64,000 nt of DNA from Arenicola marina (GCA_964019135.1 OZ025260.1:22686254-22750253), one strand, 5' to 3'. Counted from the stretch's first letter, positions 9,700 through 23,049 are shown. The notes: generated by a model not told the origin, from the letters alone. Translations and numbers: made by a program.

Positions 9700-12600
9700 T
9701 CTGAATACAATACAAAAATACAAAATAGAAACATTTTAGTAACTGATGGCCTCCCAACACCCGTCACAGCCATCCTAATCCACTTTGTTTTATTCAAACT
9801 TTTAAATTTCAACTGAATACAAAGAAACACAGTCCGAAACTCTATCTGAATAAACATTTGCAATAACACTCTGTCACCAAACTTAAAACCTTCTTATACT
9901 GATTGATTGTGTCACTGCATACATTTGCCTATCATTGACTACTGAAATTTGAGTGATAACATATTGGCTAGAGCTCATGGAACTGCCCAAAATAGATTAT
10001 TCAAGTCAGTATATGACATGCATGTACACCAATTTAGCAGGTAAAACCACAACTGGGCTTCGCAGACAGATACATATGTTAGAGGCAGTAAGCAACACAG
10101 CCCTAGGTTGAAAGCACTGACAGAAGTTCCCAGACTGAGACAACTCTGTTCATTTTAAGCAGAGTCGTTTTCAGATATTGTTCAGTCCTAATAGTTCAGT
10201 CCTACCACGTCCCGTAAAGATCTCGGCCCCTACTTGTGTTTCCGATTTTTGACGAAGTTTCTAATTTAGCCAGAATCTTTATCAATGGGCTAACGCTCCG
10301 TTGCCATGGAAATTGGAAAGGGAAACAGATACGCGTTCGCCGTACGCGTGCCCTAGATCTTTTGCACTCAACAACATCTCCCACCATGATGAAGGAACTT
10401 GAAATCGTGAAAGAAGTTCTATTTTCCCCATAGGGTCCCATGTTGAACGTGTTTGACTATATACCGAAACGTTATAGGGTTATGTCGCTTCACAGTTGAT
10501 GGTTCATCATAGTACTATCCATCCACAGCTGCAAGCATGGAATGGGGGATTGCATAGGACGCCCGTGGGAGCCCCGGGTAGCACCAAAAAACCCCATCTT
10601 TCACCATTAGCCAAATTTCAAAAACATCCTGTGACGTCATTTCCGGGTTGAATTTCACTTACAATACATAAAATTATTTTGCTACTGTTTGACGAAGGCA
10701 CTTCTGAATTATGCGACCAAATGTGACTGTAATGATAAAGGATTTACGTTTTTAACATGGCAAGTATCATAGAGAATATTCCGCCAGCTCTGGAACGGAA
10801 AGTAAGATGACGTCATGTGGCGTATCCGCAAAATCTCAGATTTCATAAAACTCATGATTTATATTTTTATGAAGACCTAGAGCGATATCTTCAAATTAAC
10901 TGGGTCACACCACACACAAACTGCTTCAGATCATATATAATATATATAACGCGTCAAAAAGTGAACAACATATGAAAGTTGCGTTGTATCTAGTACCACC
11001 TTCTGAAACTTACCCGAAGTCTCTAACCACAATATTAACGGAGACAGGTGCGTTTTACGTTTTATTTTTCGACAAATCACTGTGGCCTTGACCTTTGACC
11101 TACATAAGCCATCTACAAACTTGATCTCTTTATAGCACACATCTTTCAGTCGGTGAAGTATGACATCCGTATATGTCACCAAATTTACAAACCAGACATA
11201 GCAATATACTGACAGAAGTTAAAAACTTCTGTCGGTAACAATATGTGCATCCCCTGTATGACAACATGGGGAAGGGGGAATTCTGATATACCAAAACACG
11301 GTAAATCACCAGTTATGCATGTAATGTATTATTCTTCCTTGTAAAGAAGTTATAATTTGCTTGATAACTCCAGAGAGATAATTTCAACTAAAAGTGAAAA
11401 TAATTACGGCAACCTGGGAAAATAGGAAAAAGTTGAAATTTTCAAATAAAATAGGAATAAATAGGAGCACTCTAGAAAAATAGGAATAAAATAGGAACTT
11501 GACACCCTGTTCGCGGTACAGGCTTCTCGTGCTGTGCCGCCCAATAATAGTGAGTGGGTGGTGGTAACGTTATTAAATAGGCCACAGCGAAACCACCATA
11601 TAAAGCCAGAATGGAAACGTGTTTTTTTTAATAAATGGTGGAATGTGTTGCTTATAAAACTGATATCACTCGCCTTCTCGTTTTGGTTCTTTATTTATCA
11701 CACAAACCGAACCAACGTTTATTTATCCAAAGAGTAAATCAAAGCCGATCTTCAATAATTATTATCAAAGGAACAAGACATGGTACCGTAGCCAAATATA
11801 CAGCTACCTAAGATAGAGAAAAGTGAAAACGTCCGATTAAAGAACTGACAATAAAGGGTGATCAATATAAGTCCAGGGTCAAAACACAAGATATTAAACT
11901 TCAACCAATGTTGACGCCATGTACAATTCAGTATACAAATAAACTAAAATAGTAATATGTCATATAGGTAAAACCTAAAAGGGCGAGCGCAACTATTTTT
12001 GGATCGATAGAGTTCTACCAGATCTAGGTTAATTAAAATACTTATAGTCTGAATTACTAGTACTTGGATATATCTAGAAAGAACATGGGAAGTGTTGCAG
12101 ATTTCTAGTGCATCTCATCTATAATAATCGCTAATATAAATCCATTCATAATGAATAACTTGCTAATCGGAAAGGTAATGAAAACTATGTGAGTTTAAAA
12201 AATCTGTAATTGAGGTAGAGATATATATACTGCATGTCAAAGCAAATGAACATGTAGGCCTGTATGTTTAATTCAAATAACAACACAGATGGAAGTGATA
12301 ATTAAGTGATGAAATACTGAGTACGCTCCTATGATCATTAATAAAACAAAACTGGCATGCAAAAACTACAAATGGTCAATAGCAGATTGTGAGATATACT
12401 TCATATGTTAACAATATGGAATTCAAAACCGTATTTTCGCTAAATGGTTGCATTATCATATTGCCCCATAGTTAAACCATGAAGATAATATTCAACTTGA
12501 ACCAAATTAGACTAAAACAACGAAACATTGAAAGTAAGAGAAAAGTTGTCTGTATTTTCGTAGAGAATAGATATCTCGCATCTTTCTAGGACATGATATA

Positions 12601-13303
12601 TCCTTTACATGGTAGAAGTAACCGTATGAGTTGGGGCACGACTCTACTTTGCACTTGAACCATTTTCTTTATATTTATTGTATAACATTTGCAAACAAAG
12701 AAAATTGAGTCACATAGATACAGTATGACAAGACCTGAATGTAAGCACCACTTAACTACATGGGTGTGTGGGAGAGTGTTGCCGGGTAGTCTGAGCGGTT
12801 TTCGGCATTTAGTTCATTTATGTTAATTTTGTGCGGGATTTCGCGGGGTCCGCTGCGCCAGATTCCGGTGGTCCTCAGAGTGTCACTTGCTGCTGAGGAT
12901 CCACAGAGAGAACACGCACATCAAGATGTAGTCATCAGGAAACTTCTTTTACCCGTTCAGACCACCCGGCCACAACTTCTGGTGATAACCTTAAATGCCA
13001 TGCTTTCCTGTTAATTGTTATATGTTTACTGTGTGTACTCCCATGGGTATCTACTGTGTGATTTTTTATGTATGTATCAGACTGATCAGACTTAGTTCTG
13101 GATCGGATTGAATGGGATGCATGCGAAACACGTGGTAGAGCCGCCATTACGGTTTGCCAAATCTGTATTTCGTGGTGCGGTCTCTCCTGGTAAGTTTATA
13201 AGCTGAAGTTTATTTATATTTTTGTATGCTGGTTTAAGTACTGCTTTAAGTATTATTCCACATATACTGAGAACCTATAGGCTCTTGTGGGTTCATATTT
13301 ATT
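9700..13303. other. AT-rich intergenic sequence, no gene seen
   Basis: Only short, low-complexity frames occur. Segments around 10900-11220 contain ccttgacctttgacc, a motif also found in the elements at 13.3-14.6 and 41-42.5 kb, so part of this interval is probably old non-autonomous transposon sequence. Nothing else is supported. Confidence 0.45.
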
Positions 13304-14579
13304 AAGACGAAAATTTTCAATTTTCGTCTTATGTCGGTGTGTTCGGTTAGTCTGTCTGTGTGTGTGTCTGTCTGTTTGTCTTTTGGAGCATTATCTCTCG
13401 AGTGCCCAAAGATATCGTTCTCTTCTTTTACCAAAACATTCCGACAGGCCATCGACAGGTCAAGTTCGTAGATGGGCAATATAACTCAATGGTCAACGTC
13501 ACGATGACGTCATACGTCCAAAACACATTTTCCGCTCTAGCTCTCTTAATATTGCAGCTAGAGAGCCCCAATTAGTATCAAAATACTCAGCTCCTCAAAA
13601 TCGTGCTTGTTACTGACATCAGATTTGACGTAATATGAAAAGTTTTCGCGCCACAGGTAGTTGAAATTTAGAAATTTTGGATTTTTTTATTTTTTTTATA
13701 AAGTTTGAGATATCGACTTCTCCTTTTGCACAGACAATGCCACGGCCCACCGTCAGGCCAAGTTCGTAGATGTGTCGTGTAGGTCAAAGTTCAAGGTCAC
13801 AGGAATTTTTCGAAATTCGCTTAACCATTGAAAGATAGGACCAAAAGACGGGAAAATTGTTATAACGTTTGTAGTTTCCATTTAATCACGCTGCAAATTA
13901 TTTCACGTGTTGGGTTCATTAGTACCTTCTATACCATCTTTTATTTGTGCAAATCGCCCCAATAGTTTTCCTGCTAAAAATTTCCAAAATTTAACATGGG
14001 ACCCTATGGGAGCATTTTGGCGGGAACCAGGCCTCCTCAATTTCTCCATGAAGGGGACATGTCAGAAAAACGATACCTTGCGTGAGATATGACATTAGTA
14101 TTTGAGCGTAAAGTATTAGATTGACCAAGGTCACGCTTCCAAGGTCAAGGTCATATCAAGGTCAAGGTAACGAAACCTGTTCTCCCGTGTAACTTCGTTA
14201 ATATTTTGTCTAGAGATTCGTGGTTTGTTTCAGAGTATTCTTCAGAAAGATGCGCAAAAGTAATGTGCCCTCAGAATTCATCTTACATTTATAGTTTTCG
14301 AGTTATTGGATAATCAATTTTGACATTGCCGAAAGTGCAAAAAGATCGCTGTGACTAAATAAATGCAGGTAGATGACTCATATGTGGTGGAATATGTACC
14401 CATATTACTGACATCGAAATCGAACCAGTGGTTTCGACGCTGGCAAATAATCACACTTTAACATGGCCAATCCCATTATAAAGCCTCGATACGTCAAATA
14501 ACTGACGGCGTGCCATGCAAACGTCATGAAATGGGTCTTAACATAGTCGAATTGGTCCCATAACCAAAATTTTCGTCTT
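13304..14579 (+). mobile_element. Non-autonomous DNA element with terminal hairpin
   Basis: The left end is a near-perfect hairpin, aagacgaaaatt-ttc-aattttcgtctt (13304-13330), followed by atgtcggtgtgttcggttag. The right end is aaaattttcgtctt (14566-14579), the inverted copy of the first 14 bases. The interior has no coding potential but contains motifs such as aaggtcaaggtcatatc. The same end sequence, reversed, occurs at 42721-42745 next to cgaccgaccgacatatg. Superfamily is unknown and target duplications were not resolved. Confidence 0.55.
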
Positions 14580-15154
14580 CCTTCTCAAGCTCTGCTTGAC
14601 CGTCTAGGGTTGTTTTGTCAGACATGTGGTTGAGTTGTAGAATTTGAATTAATTGATTGTGGGCCAGTGAATATGGTGGCTTATTATAACCAGAGTGATC
14701 TACAGCTACATTTATGTCATACGGTTTTACTGGTTGCGCATGGCAGTATTTGCAGCCCGCAGGTATAAAACCTATGTATTATTAATCTCAGTTATAATAA
14801 TATTAGATTAGTTACACATGTAAGCTGTGCACTCTGGGTTTTGCTTAATATAACTTCAGGTGTCACAATTACTTGTTATAGAATTTGATGCCAAAGGGTG
14901 GTTAATGGTCCGTGTATGTAACTGCCATCCATTTTCCATTGCAAATGGGAAAGAGAAAAAGCAAAATGTTGGCTCATTTTCGTTTACCTGTATCAAATGG
15001 GTAATGGAAAAATGGAAATGTCTTTTTATTCCCTTTCACCTATATCAAATGGGTAATGGGTTAAAGGTACATCTTTCCGTCACCCATTTCCCATTGCACA
15101 ACGCAAATGAAAAATGGAAAAACAAACCCATTTCCTATTTCTCATTGGCTCAGG

Positions 15155-17745
15155 CTCCTGGATATGGCTTCGGGCTATGGGCTGTGGCTTCGGGCTATGG
15201 CTTCGGGCTATGGCTTCGGGCTCCGGGCTATGGCTTCGGGCTCCGGGCTATGGCTTCGGGCTCCGGGCTATGGCTTTGGGCTCTGGCTTCGGGTTCTGGG
15301 CTATGGATTCGGGCTCCGGGCTATGGGCTGTGGCTTCTGGCTATGGCTTCGGGCTGTGGCTTCGGGCTCCGGATTATGGCTTCAGGCTCCGGACTATGGC
15401 TTCGGGTTATGGGCTGTGGCTTCGGGCTATGGCTTCGGGCGATGGCTTCGGGCTCCGGGCTATGGCTTCGGGCTCAGGGCTATGGCTTCGGGCTCTGGCT
15501 TCGGGCTCTGGGCTATGGATTCGGGCTCCGGGGTGTGGCTTCTGGCTATGGTTTCGGGTTTCAGGCTGTGGCTTCGGGCTCCGGGCTATGGCTTCGGGCT
15601 CCGGGCTATGGCTTCGGGCTCCGGGCTATGGTTTCGGACTCCGGACTATGGCTTCGGGCTCCGGACTATGGCTTCGGGTTCCGGGCTATGGCTTCGGGCT
15701 CCGGGCTATGGCTCCGGGCTATGGCTTCGGGCTCCGGGCTATGGCTTTGGGCTCCGGGCTGTGGCTTCGGGCTCCGGGCTATGGCTTCGGGCTCCGGGCT
15801 ATGGCTTCGGGCTCCGGGCTATGGCTTCAGACTCCGGACTATGGCTTCGGGGCTCCGGACTATGGCTTCGGGCTCCGGATTTTGGCTTCGGGCTCCGGAC
15901 TATGGCTTCGGGCTCCGGACTATGGCTTCGGGCTCCGGGCTATGGCTTCGGGCTCCGGGCTATGGCTTCATGCTCCGGGCTATGGCTTCGGGCTCCGGGC
16001 TATGGCTTTGGGCTCTGGCTTCGGGTTCTGGGCTATGGATTCGGGCTCCGGGCTATGGGCTGTGGCTTCTGGCTATGGCTTCGGGCTGTGGCTTCGGGCT
16101 CCGGATTATGGCTTCTGGCTATGGCTTCGGGCTGTGGCTTCGGGCTCCGGATTATGGCTTCAGGCTCCGGACTATGGCTTCGGGTTATGGGCTGTGGCTT
16201 CGGGCTATGGCTTCGGGCGATGGCTTCGGGCTCCGGGCTATGGCTTCGGGCTCAGGGCTATGGCTTCGGGCTCTGGCTTCGGGCTCTGGGCTATGGATTC
16301 GGGCTCCGGGGTGTGGCTTCTGGCTATGGCTTCGGGTTTCAGGCTGTGGCTTCGGGCTCCGGGCTATGGCTTCGGGCTCCGGGCTATGGCTTCGGGCTCC
16401 GGGCTATGGTTTCGGACTCCGGACTATGGCTTCGGGCTCCAGACTATGGCTTCGGGTTCCGGGCTATGGCTTTGGGCTCCGGGCTGTGGCTTCGGGCTCC
16501 GGGCTATGGCTCCGGGCTATGGCTTCGGGCTCCGGGCTATGGCTTTGGGCTCCGGGCTGTGGCTTCGGGCTCCGGGCTATGGCTTCGGGCTCCGGGCTAT
16601 GGCTTCGGGCTCCGGGCTATGGCTTCAGACTCCGGGCTATGGCTTCGGGCTCCGGGCTATGGCTTCGGGCTCCGGGCTATGGCTTCGGGCTCCGGGCTAT
16701 GGCTTTGGGCTCTGGCTTCGGGTTCTGGGCTATGGATTCGGGCTCCGGGCTATGGGCTGTGGCTTCTGGCTATGGCTTCGGGCTGTGGCTTCGGGCTCCG
16801 GATTATGGCTTCAGGCTCCGGACTATGGCTTCGGGTTATGGGCTGTGGCTTCGGGCTATGGCTTCGGGCGATTGCTTCGGGCTCCGGGCTATGGCTTCGG
16901 GCTCAGGGCTATGGCTTCGGGCTCTGGCTTCGGGCTCTAGGCTATGGATTCGGGCTCCGGGGTGTGGCTTCTGGCTATGGCTTCGGGTTTCAGGCTGTGG
17001 CTTCGGGCTCCGGGCTATGGCTTCGGGCTCCGGGCTATGGCTTCGGGCTCCGGGCTATGGTTTCGGACTCCGGACTATGGCTTCGGGCTCCGGACTATGG
17101 CTTCGGGTTCCGGGCTATGGCTTCGGGCTCCGGACTATGGCTTCGGGCTCCGGGCTATGGCTTCGGGCTCCGGGCTATGGCTTTGGGCTCCGGGCTGTGG
17201 CTTCGGGCTCCGGGCTATGGCTTCGGGCTCCGGGCTATGGCTTCGGGCTCCGGGCTATGGCTTCAGACTCCGGACTATGGCTTCGGGGCTCCGGACTATG
17301 GCTTCGGGCTCCGGACTATGGCTTCGGGCTCCGGACTATGGCTTCGGGCTCCGGACTATGGCTTCGGGCTCCGGGCTATGGCTTCGGGCTCCGGGCTATG
17401 GCTTCGGGCTCCGGGCTATGGCTTCGGGCTCCGGACTACGGCTTCGGGCTTCGGACTATGGCTTCGGGCTCCGGACTATGGCTTCGAGCTCCGGGCTATG
17501 GCTTCGGGCTCCGGGCTATGGCTTCGGGCTCCGGACTATGGTTTCGGGCTCCGGGCTATGGCTTCGGGTTCCGGGCTATGGCTTCGGGGCTCCGGACTAT
17601 GGCTTCGGGCTCCGGACTATGGCTTCGGGCTCTGGGCTATGGCTTCGGACTCCGGGTTATGGCTTCGGGCTCCGGACTATGGCTTCGGGCTCCGGGCTAT
17701 GGCTTCGGGCTCCGGGCTATGGGATGTGGCTTCGGGCTATACACG
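15155..17745 (+). repeat. 20-bp minisatellite, main block
   Basis: Over 120 units of ggcttcgggctccgggctat and variants (ctccggactat, gggctgtggc). A higher-order period of about 0.7 kb is visible: the run from gctttgggctctggcttcgg to ggattcgggctccgggctat recurs near 15271, 16004 and 16692. Because 20 is not a multiple of 3 and the unit lacks stops, all three forward frames stay open for hundreds of codons (Gly/Ser/Leu/Trp/Arg/Ala repeats). These frames are by-products of the repeat, not genes. Confidence 0.95.
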
Positions 17746-18100
17746 ACTTCGCAATTATACGCCATCTTGGAAAAATCGAGACTGGCGCAAAGAGTTATGG
17801 GAAATATTTTGGTGTTATCTGGACTTTTTCTATGGAGATAAATACCATATTTCCACGTATTGGCAAGGCATGTATAAAATTAATGAGTATATCTAACTTA
17901 CATTCAGATTACGTAACTTTTCCCTTACATAGATGACACTATTTCATGTTTAAATGTCTACAAAATACGTTGTCAGGCGATGACGCCATCTTGACATCTC
18001 GCAATAACCAAAATAATACCCAGAATGCATTGCACATGCAGTGGCGCCACACGGTGGCAAAATTGGAACTACGATTAGCGAAGTGGTCTATGGGCTGTGG
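17741..18100 (+). repeat. 360-bp unique segment, first copy
   Basis: From acacgacttcgcaattatac through gcgaagtggtctatggg. It is repeated almost exactly at 18727-19084, about 985 bp downstream, with a minisatellite block between. It marks a large tandem duplication inside the foldback element. Confidence 0.9.
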
Positions 18101-18726
18101 CTTGGGGCTATGGCTTCGGGCTCCGGGCTATGGCTTCGGACTATAGCTTCGGGCTATAGCTTCGGGCTATGGCTTCGGGCCCTGGGCTATGGCTTCGGGC
18201 TATGGCTTCGGGCTATGGCTTCGGGCTCCGGGCTATGGGATGTGGCTTCGGGATAGGGGCTGTGGCTTGGGGCTATGGCTTCGGGCTCCGGGCTATGGCT
18301 TCGGGCTATAGCTTCGGGCTATGGCTTCGGGCACCGGGCTATGGCTTCGGGCTATGGATTCGGGCTCCGGGATATTGACTGTGGCTTCGGGCTATGGCTT
18401 CGGGCTCCGGGCTATGGCTTCGGGCTCTGGGCTATGGCTTCGGGCTCCGGTCTATGGCTTCGGGCTCCGGGCTATGGCCTCGGGCTATAGCTTCGGGCTA
18501 TGGCCTCGGGCTATAGCTTCGGGCTATGGCCTCGGGCTATAGCTTCGGGCTATGGCCTCGGGCCCCGGGCTATGGCTCCGGGCTATGGCTTCGGGCTCCG
18601 GGCTATGGCTTTGGGCTCCGGGCTGTGGCTTCCGGCTCCGGACTATGGCTTCAGGCTCCGGACTATGGCTTCGGGCTCCGGGCTATGGCTTCGGGCTCCG
18701 GGCTATGGGATGTGGCTTCGGGCTAT
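18101..18726 (+). repeat. 20-bp minisatellite, second block
   Basis: Same unit family as the main block, with more of the short form ggcttcgggctatagcttcg and gcctcgggctatagc variants. It lies between the two copies of the 360-bp segment. Confidence 0.9.
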
Positions 18727-19084
18727 ACACGACTTCGCAATTATACGCCATCTTGGAAAAATCGAGACTGGCGCAAAGAGTTATGGGAATATTTTGGTGT
18801 TATCTGGACTTTTTCTATGGAGATAAATACCATATTTCCACGTATTGGCAAGGATGTATAAAATTAATGCGCATATCTAACTTACATTCAAATTACGTAA
18901 CTTTTCCCTTACATAGATGACACTATTTCATGTTTAAATGTCTACAAAATACGTTGTCAGGCGATGACGCCATCTTGACATCTCGCAAAGACCAAAATAA
19001 TACCCAGAATGCATTGCACATGCAGTGGCGCCTCACGGTGGCAAAATTGGAACTACGATTAGCGAAGTGGTCTATGGGCGGTGG
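18727..19084 (+). repeat. 360-bp unique segment, second copy
   Basis: Near-identical to 17741-18100, differing by a few substitutions and single-base indels (for example near 18788 and 18855). Confidence 0.9.
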
Positions 19085-19402
19085 CTAGGGGCTATGGCTT
19101 CGGGCTCCGGGCTATGGCTTCGGACTATAGCTTCGGGGTATAGCTTCGGGCTATGGCTTCGGGCTCCGGGATATGGCTTCGGGCTATGGCTTCGGGCTCT
19201 GGGCTATGGGTTCGGGCTCCGGGATATTGGCTGTGGCTTCGGGCTATGGCTTCGGGCTCCGGGCTATGGCTTCGGGCTCCGGTCTCTGTGTTGTGGCTTC
19301 GGCCTCTGGGCTATGGCTCCTGGCGCGCGCTATGGCTGCGGGCGCCAGCTTTGCACAGCCAAATCACCTGAGCCATAGCCCGAAGCCACAGCCCGGAGCC
19401 CG
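19085..19402 (+). repeat. 20-bp minisatellite, third block with inverted end
   Basis: Forward units run to about 19345. After a short spacer, units appear in reverse orientation (agccatagcccgaagccaca) at about 19371-19402, adjoining the right inverted repeat. The left arm likewise runs straight into forward units, so the unit is part of the terminal repeat. Confidence 0.8.
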
Positions 19403-19620
19403 GTACGTGCACTAGTCACCGCATGCAAATGAGAAATAGGTAATATGTTTGTTTTTCCATTTTTCTTTTGCATGTTGCAAAAGGAAATGGGTAACGGAAT
19501 GATGTACATTTAAACCATTACCCATTTGAAACAAGTAAAGGAAAATGAGGCAACATTTACCTTTTTCTATTTCCCATTTGCAATGGAAAATGAATGACAG
19601 GTACATACACGGACCGTTAA

Positions 19621-22300
19621 TCCCATGATTGATGTCTTGATTGTAAACCGGTATAAGCTGGTTGGCTTTTACAATGAGCCTTTCAGTCAATATACCATGG
19701 ACAGGGTAAAGTACCTCACTTTGGTCTGACTTGTTGTGAATGGATTTAATACATATATTGCTCTAGGCCGAACGACATATGGACATTTATATATTATTAT
19801 TACCAGTTTAACCCTGATATTTACAGATTATTTACTACTTTATGAATTTGGGGTTATATCCCGGTGCTGCCCAATGATGGGGATCATACAAAGTTTCCTT
19901 TGCCTGGGATTGGTGCATTTTATAAGGAATGCAGCCAATTTGTAGCGCCTTTATCATTAAGTCGGTCGAGCACCCCAGTTAGCGTTTTGCTAAAGGCAGT
20001 ATTGCTTATTTGTATCGGTCTCTGCCCTCAAGCATATTGTCTTATATATACCAGCTACGTGTGGAACAGAGTTTTATTGGGATATTGTTGCATTATTTAC
20101 AGTTTGGGAAGTGGCTTGAATGTGATAGCATTCGGTCATGACGCACCATGTAGGGTTGTCATGTCTTGTTGTGTGGTGCCGAGAGCGTCATCACGTCGCA
20201 TGCACGTTATTATACTGGGAAGTAGCGTGAACTGGTGAATGTCATAGCGTTCCGTCATCATGTCCCATGCATATGGCAGTCCAAGTTATGTTTATGTCCC
20301 ATGCATATGGCAGTCCAAGTTATGTTTATGTCCCATGCATACAAGTAGTCTAATTAGCATTTGTCAGCGATGCTACTCGGAGCCAATGTTCTCATGTAAC
20401 TTGGTTTATTTTTATATTTTACTATTAGAGGTTTTCCCTCTGACCAGAAATAAAGTCCATGTCACTGCCACTTTGCTGGGTTGTATGAGTGTATCCGGAA
20501 AACAGCCGAACAACACCCCCTCCACCCTAGCCATGAATCCATGGCTATGGTTGAAGAATTTCAGCCCACACAGCCTAGGGTTCTGGGCTACTTCAACCCC
20601 GTAACATATAAATGTACAATGATTGTCAATCTTGATACAAAGTCAGATCAAATATATATATGAAACATTGAAATTATGAAAAAAACATGCGATTTAAGGT
20701 TTTGAAGAAACAAGTTTATGCAGGGAATTAAGCTGGTAAAACAATATCATGCTATTGTGCTAGTTCATAAAGCAATTGACAATATAGCCATATTTTCTCA
20801 TTGCTGGATAATCAATATCCCTTTTAAGATATGTCGTTAGCAGTATAGTTTTACCAAATCTAGCTCAGACCTAAAGAATTTTAAACCCTGAATGCAATTA
20901 GCACCTCTGAACTTACATGATATGCTGGAAGCCAATTAGATTGAGTGATAAGAAATAAAACCATGGTAATCAGCTGAGCTGGATGTGACAGCTATTTAAA
21001 CTGTCTTAACTGTCTGTGAACATAATTTTACTATGAGTGGTCAGTATCCATTAACTGCCGTTATATATATTTATATAAATGCAATGTTCATTGGTATTTC
21101 CACATCGGAACAGAAATTGAAAAACAGACACAAAATAAACAGCTTTAGTAACAGCTAGTAACACTTGAGCAATTGTACTCTGTCGAAATTGATTTGGCAA
21201 ACACTTTTAATTTCTCTTAAATAGAACTAGGCTAACTTAACAGACAACTTGATCAATGACATGCAGTTATTAAGTATATAACCATGGATTTGATACATAA
21301 ACATGCTTAATATATAACACATATAATTTATTATTGCCTATGTATGGCTTATAATTAGCCTAATGAATACTATTAATATATATATTAAAATCCCTCTTAA
21401 GGTACTGATTGATGCTAATGACATGCAAAAAAGACTGATTTTCAGTCAAAAGTAATTTATTGGGAATAAAAATATTTTGTGATAATTTTAGTTTTCTTCT
21501 AAAATATCTAAAAGTGATTGTGCAGGTAAGCTTGCCAGTGAAGGTGACCTAAATGAAATTTGCATTGATGACTTTATTTATATAAATTGGGGATAACCTG
21601 TACCAAAAGGTGGTGTAAATGTATAAAAACTTCTTTTTTGCAAAAAAAACTACTTAGTATTTTTACCAGCCTTTTACCAATTGTGCAATCAGTCCATTGA
21701 TAAGCTTAATTAAAAATTGTTTGTGAAAATGGTTTCTGGCACATCAATTGCCAATAAAAAAATGTTGTGTCACACTTAGACTATGCATAGGTAATAATTA
21801 TCCCAATGACATGCTATTCATTTATCATTATCCGCGCTGAAGAAATTAGAAAAAAACTTATTTTTTGTTATCCTTTTTGGCCTTGGATTTTGCGAACAAA
21901 ATTATTGTTAATATTTTTCATCTGTGGGTGAGTAGTGGCTGGTCCAGATAGATAGAAGAAGCCTTGGGTTGTGGGATACGTCTGCCTCCAGCTCCCAACC
22001 ACCCCTTTTTTTGTCCGTTTTCATTTTCATACAAATTAGACGCCATCTTACTCTTAGATATGAACATGATAAACCTGCCAATTTTTCTATGCACCTGTTT
22101 ACGGTTAAATTGCTGCCAGGGCATAACATTTCAAGTGAAGTGGATGATTCCACCCTCCCTTCCACCCCCATCCCCCACACATCCATGGAACCCAGCCTGG
22201 TCAGCCTGAAATTGACAGTTAAATTGTCAGGGTCAACTGTCACTGACGCAGTGACTGTGTGTGTGTGTCTGACACAGTGACGTACGCTGTGTCTTTGACA
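19621..22300. other. AT-rich intergenic sequence, no gene seen
   Basis: Contains short AT-rich frames only. A 34-bp unit (gtcccatgcatatggcagtc...) repeats about 2.3 times at 20267-20345. No transposon ends or coding sequence are recognisable in 20.7-21.9 kb. Confidence 0.5.
20267..20345 (+). repeat. 34-bp tandem repeat, about 2.3 units
   Basis: Unit begins gtcccatgcatatggcagtc and ends caagttatgtttat. Two full copies and the start of a third are present. Confidence 0.85.
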
Positions 22301-22465
22301 GAGTAACTCAGGTGGTAGTACACTGGCATTTTAGGCCAACATACCCGGGTTCAAATCCCTTTGATGCTCAACATCTGCGTGTTGATTTGTTTCATTCATC
22401 CTTATCTCTCAAGGAAGGTTCCTCGCCCTACTTTAGACCACGCCAAGGTTGCCCATACAATCATT
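22301..22465 (+). mobile_element. Diverged tRNA-derived SINE, related to the one in copy A
   Basis: An A-box-like ggtggtagtacactgg is followed by a B box gggttcaaatccc. The body ttcattcatccttatctct... ggaaggttcctcgcccta ctttag parallels the SINE at 2696-2885 (ttcattccttcatcc... gggaggttccttggccca atttag). No target duplication was found. It is older than the copy A insertion. Confidence 0.6.
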
Positions 22466-22746
22466 TATCCAGAACATTGGTCCCTACCCGGATATATTGA
22501 ACGCGATGGGACATGATGTTGCCTGCATCAATATCATTATACCAAATTTACATCCCATTTATTAGTTTTCAGTTCCGGATAGTTAATAACGTTAGAATAA
22601 GACGCATGTGGCATGGATGCATGGATTGCATGCTACAACGACCTTACTTGTCGTCAGTATTATTGGGAAACCGCTGAATACTATTCCGTATTTTATGAAC
22701 TGCGCCTACGTTTGGTACCGTATCTGTGGTTTTGGCCGGTCGTACG

Positions 22747-23043
22747 CAGGGTTCCCACTGCCGTAGCAAATCCTTGGTAAAAAGCTCTTATGGAAAAGTC
22801 AGATAACTTTTATTTAAATACAAAAGGTAAGGGGGGGGGGGGGTAAACATATCATGGAGAAGTGTCCGTGTGTGGTATATAATTACATAACAAAAATGTG
22901 AATCGGGTGCCTATGAGGTGAGAAGGCTATCTTACAGAAATGCTAATGGTTTGCTGACCTTTATCATTGGAGTGACTAATCACATGCTATACTGACCAAG
23001 GAAAACGTGAAGTAATTGTTACCCGATTTGTGTGGGAACCCTG
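22747..23043. mobile_element. hAT-like MITE
   Basis: Terminal inverted repeats cagggttcccac / gtgggaaccctg bound 297 bp, with cgtacg on both sides (22741-22746 and 23044-23049). The CAGGG start is usual for hAT elements, although a 6-bp rather than 8-bp duplication is atypical and cgtacg is itself palindromic. The interior includes a long G run and no coding sequence. Confidence 0.6.
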
Positions 23044-23049
23044 CGTACG

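Larger units (their letters stand above)
14902..19620. mobile_element. 4.7-kb foldback element filled with minisatellite
   Basis: The ends are inverted copies of each other. Left reads ttaatggtccgtgtatgtaa onward to about 15150; right, reversed, reads ttaacggtccgtgtatgtac to about 19413, with many shared blocks such as ttttccattgcaaatggga and tcaaatgggtaatgg. Each arm is about 210-250 bp. The TIR includes a few minisatellite units: an inverted one lies at about 19371-19402. TTAA at both ends could be a target duplication, as for piggyBac, but the termini do not otherwise identify a family. No transposase is encoded. The interior is the 20-bp array plus two copies of a 360-bp unique segment. 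Confidence 0.65.

Noticed and set aside
14860-17936. Very long forward frames (993, 929, 608 and 330 codons) rich in Gly, Ser, Leu, Trp, Arg
   Set aside because: They are the three frames of a stop-free 20-bp minisatellite; all are open at once, which a real gene would not show.
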